Shown: one piece after another, positions 61,790 through 64,000 of the stretch
How the letters are laid out: every line of letters starts with the position of its first letter
Numbering within the stretch: the first letter of the stretch is position 1
Assembly: GCA_036927565.1 (NCBI GenBank)
Contig: JAYESD010000011.1
Span: 92,727,178-92,791,177 of the forward strand
Source: Tuctoria greenei
Taxonomy: Eukaryota; Streptophyta; Magnoliopsida; Poales; Poaceae
DNA length: 64,000 nt
Reading direction: 5' to 3'
Program-made: the position numbers and the translations under genes
Notes under the pieces: model-generated
Database searches by the model: none
What the model was told of the DNA's origin: nothing
Seen by the model: only the letters and a program-made list of their open reading frames with translations

Positions 61790-64000
61790 ATGTCGGACAT
61801 GAAGGACGTCCACAAAATCAACAACCAAGAAGAGGTTAACAACGACAAGAACCAAAAAGTGGAGAAGTACCTCGAAGCCATTCAAGACTTTGAGGACGAT
61901 GATGAGGAGACGCTGGAGCTAAAGGCACTCCTCAGAAAGAAGGCAAATTCCAAAGGGAAAGTGAAAGTTGAAAAGAAGAAGAAGGGGAATAGTCACACTG
62001 ACTACTCCCGATATCCTTTTAACTATGATCGTCTGAATTCCAATAACAACAATTACTTATCTATCCCACTTGGAAAGGCCCCACACTTCGATGGAAGTGA
62101 TTACTCAATGTGGAGGCAGAATATGAAGATGCATTTGATTTCCCTAAATCCAAGTCTATGGCATGTTGTACGCACAAGGATAGATATTCCGGATGACGAC
62201 GAAGATCTCACCCCAAGCCAAGAGCAGGCCATTCATAGAAACGCTCAAGCCGCAGCTGTAATCACCTCCTCACTCAGTCGGAATAAGTTCACCAAGGTGG
62301 ATGGACTCGAAATTGCTAAGGAGATATGGGATACTCTGCAAACTGCACATGAAGGTGACCGACATGTGCGTGAAGCAAAGATTGAGATGATCAAAGGCGA
62401 ACTAGGAAGATTCGCAATTGAGGAAGACGAGTCACCCCAAGATATGTACAATCGATTGAAGACACTCGTTAACAAAGTTCGATCATATGGGAGCAAGAAG
62501 TGGAATGACCACGAGGTTGTCAAGCTCATCCTTAGAGCTTTTATGCCTCGCAATGTCACACTATGTTCCATGATTAGAGAAAGCCCCGGATACAAAAAGA
62601 TGACTCCGGATGAATTGCTTGGAAAAATTATCAACTTTGAGATGATGGAAAAACAAGCAAAGCACGTCAAGGAGATTGCTGATCTCACCTCGGCTAAGAA
62701 GAAAGGGGTTGCTTTAAAGTCCACCCTCAAGCCTCTATCCAAAGAAGCAAGAGAAGCACAACTAGAGGAAGACAATGATGAAGAGAGCAGTGAGCTAGAT
62801 GAAGAGGACATGATATTATTCATGAAAAAGTTCAAGAGAATAATGAAGAAAAGACAAGGGACAAAATCAAGTGAAGGCAAGTACAAGGAAAGAACAAAGC
62901 CAAAGTTGAGACGGGCGTGCTATAATTGTGGTGAGTATAACCACTTTATAGTTGATTGCCCATATGAGGAGAACAAGAAGAAGACCAAAGAATCCAAGCC
63001 TCAACCTAAGAAATTCTGCAAGAAGAAGAAACAAGCCGAACAAGCGCATATTGGGAAGGAGTGGGACTCAAACGATGAGTCCTCATCATCCGATGAAGAA
63101 GAGATGGCTACCATAGCCATCGAGAGCATGTCCAAGAAATCTACACTCTTCCCTACACTCGGTGCAAGGAAGGGAAATGGCACTTTCCTTATGGCAAAGG
63201 AAGGTAAATGCAAGGTAATCATCAAAAACCCTTCCGTGCATTCTTACTCTAGCGATGATGAAATAGATAGTGATGATGAGGATATGCTAAATTGACTAGA
63301 TAGGAAAACAGCAACAAAAATGAAATTTTTACTTGATCAACTTGTTGAGAAGGAGAGGTTAATTCATCGTCAAGAGGACATGATTATCTCCCAAAAGGAG
63401 GAGTATGTCGAACTTGACAAACTTCTAGAGCTTGAAAAGGAGAAAAACAATTCACTAGAGCTTGAGTTAGCTTCAAGCAAGAAAGCTTGCTTGGAGTTAA
63501 CTGACTCAAATGTTGCAATCAAGGACCAACTTGCTGACCTGATCAAGGTTAACAAGATCCTTGAAGTGCAAGTTGAGTCACTCAAGCTGAGTGAACCTTC
63601 CTCCTCTTCAAATTCACCTTCCCAACCCACTAAAACTAAGTTTGCTCATATGTGCACATGTAGTAAAACTGACACCAGGTTGAAAGGGAAGTCAACCTTC
63701 ACAAAGGATAAAAATCCTACCCAATGTGGCATATTTGACAAGGAGAAGATCAACTATGCACGTAGTGCATACTTGGTCCAAAGACCTCCAAATGTCAAAT
63801 ATGGCATTGGTTACTCTTATGATGAAAAGCAGCATGCTGGAAGTCATAAGAATAACAAGGGAAGGATTTCTTTTGTGAAGGGAAGACCCTCTCAAACTGG
63901 TAAGACGAAGGATAAAAACTTGAACTCACACGAATACCGGACCAGTCCAGTTGGTGTCCGGACAAGTCCGGTCATCCGGAGAAGTCCGGCCCCCCAGACT
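61790..64000 (+). CDS. gag: Copia 2 gag (gag-pol N-terminal part, one internal stop, partial)
   Basis: Start MSDMKDVHKINNQEE as in element 1. It has YLSIPLGKAPHFDGSDYSMW, the capsid region with VREAKIEMIKGELGRFAIEE, a full zinc knuckle CYNCGEYNHFIVDC at 62918-62959, acidic Ser/Asp stretches, and a coiled-coil tail (63340-63590). The TGA at 63293-63295 stands where element 1 has sense codons; the frame is otherwise open to the window end. At 63938-63990 the frame runs through three CGGAC-like palindromes, encoding a repeated RTSPV. Element 1 has no such insert there. Protease and pol lie beyond the window. Confidence 0.85.
63938..63990 (+). repeat. Palindrome copies within gag coding sequence
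   Basis: CGGACCAGTCCA, CCGGACAAGTCCGG and CCGGAGAAGTCCGG lie within 53 bp and are read in frame as RTSPV, RTSPV and RRSPA. They are the same motif family as in the LTR. The array may continue past the window. Confidence 0.85.

Larger units (their letters stand above)
60180..64000 (+). mobile_element. SIRE/Maximus-type Copia element 2, cut by the window end
   Basis: 5' LTR 60180-61737 (TGAAAGTGC to CTACATTCA), primer site TGGTATCAGAGC (61740-61751), gag from 61790 in one frame to the window end with a single TGA at 63293. It is closely related to element 1 and less damaged. It lies in the antisense ORF of the Tat Gypsy; the five bases before it are AGGGT, whose partner should follow the 3' LTR outside the window. 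Confidence 0.9.

Overview
The window looks like gene-poor, repeat-packed nuclear DNA of a grass. Nearly all of it can be assigned to LTR retrotransposons nested in one another, and I found no intact host gene, tRNA, rRNA or prokaryotic feature. Lineage names below rest on recognised protein motifs, primer sites and LTR ends, not on database searches. The species cannot be named from the sequence.

Left block (1-15301): the internal tail and 3' LTR of a Tat-like Gypsy element (LTR in two pieces, 64-383 and 14574-15301). A SIRE/Maximus-type Copia element (384-14573, near-perfect target duplication GCTGC/GCTGT) sits inside that LTR, and its own 5' LTR holds a 2.8-kb Tekay-like solo LTR (518-3327, ATGAG/ATGCG). 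The Copia element has a broken gag-pol and an extra downstream ORF at the env position.

Middle-left (15302-21044): an eroded minus-strand Gypsy element with a tRNA-Asp-type primer site and gag traces, holding a 1.03-kb solo Tat LTR (16320-17349).

Centre (21045 to at least 49954): a minus-strand Tekay/Del-type element with a 3.8-kb 3' LTR (21045-24815) and the start of its other LTR (48757-49954). Its short interior shows no polymerase but carries, in antisense, a fragment of a tryptophan-motif (WG/GW) gene (about 29870-30397 and 47953-48079). Three elements lie in this interior: an internally deleted Copia (26939-29511, duplication CTAAG), a Copia with 165-bp LTRs (30398-47947, CAGTG), and inside the latter a Tat-type Gypsy on the minus strand (32393-45338, GTATC). 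The Tat element carries a long antisense ORF.

Right block (49955-64000): a plus-strand, decayed Tat-type Gypsy inserted in the Tekay LTR. It is interrupted by a Copia solo LTR (56630-58490, CAAAG) and by a second, better preserved SIRE-type Copia (60180 to the window end) that landed in its antisense ORF.

The most unusual signal crosses family boundaries. Short palindromes with CGGA...TCCG ends form irregular arrays upstream of the TATA boxes in SIRE LTRs and in an unrelated Tekay-like LTR, and a related CGGAGCT...AGCTCCG array lies in the 3' spacer of the Tat elements. Some copies have become coding sequence: in the SIRE gag at the window end, and as related TCCGG-rich repeats in the RNase H linker of both Tat elements.
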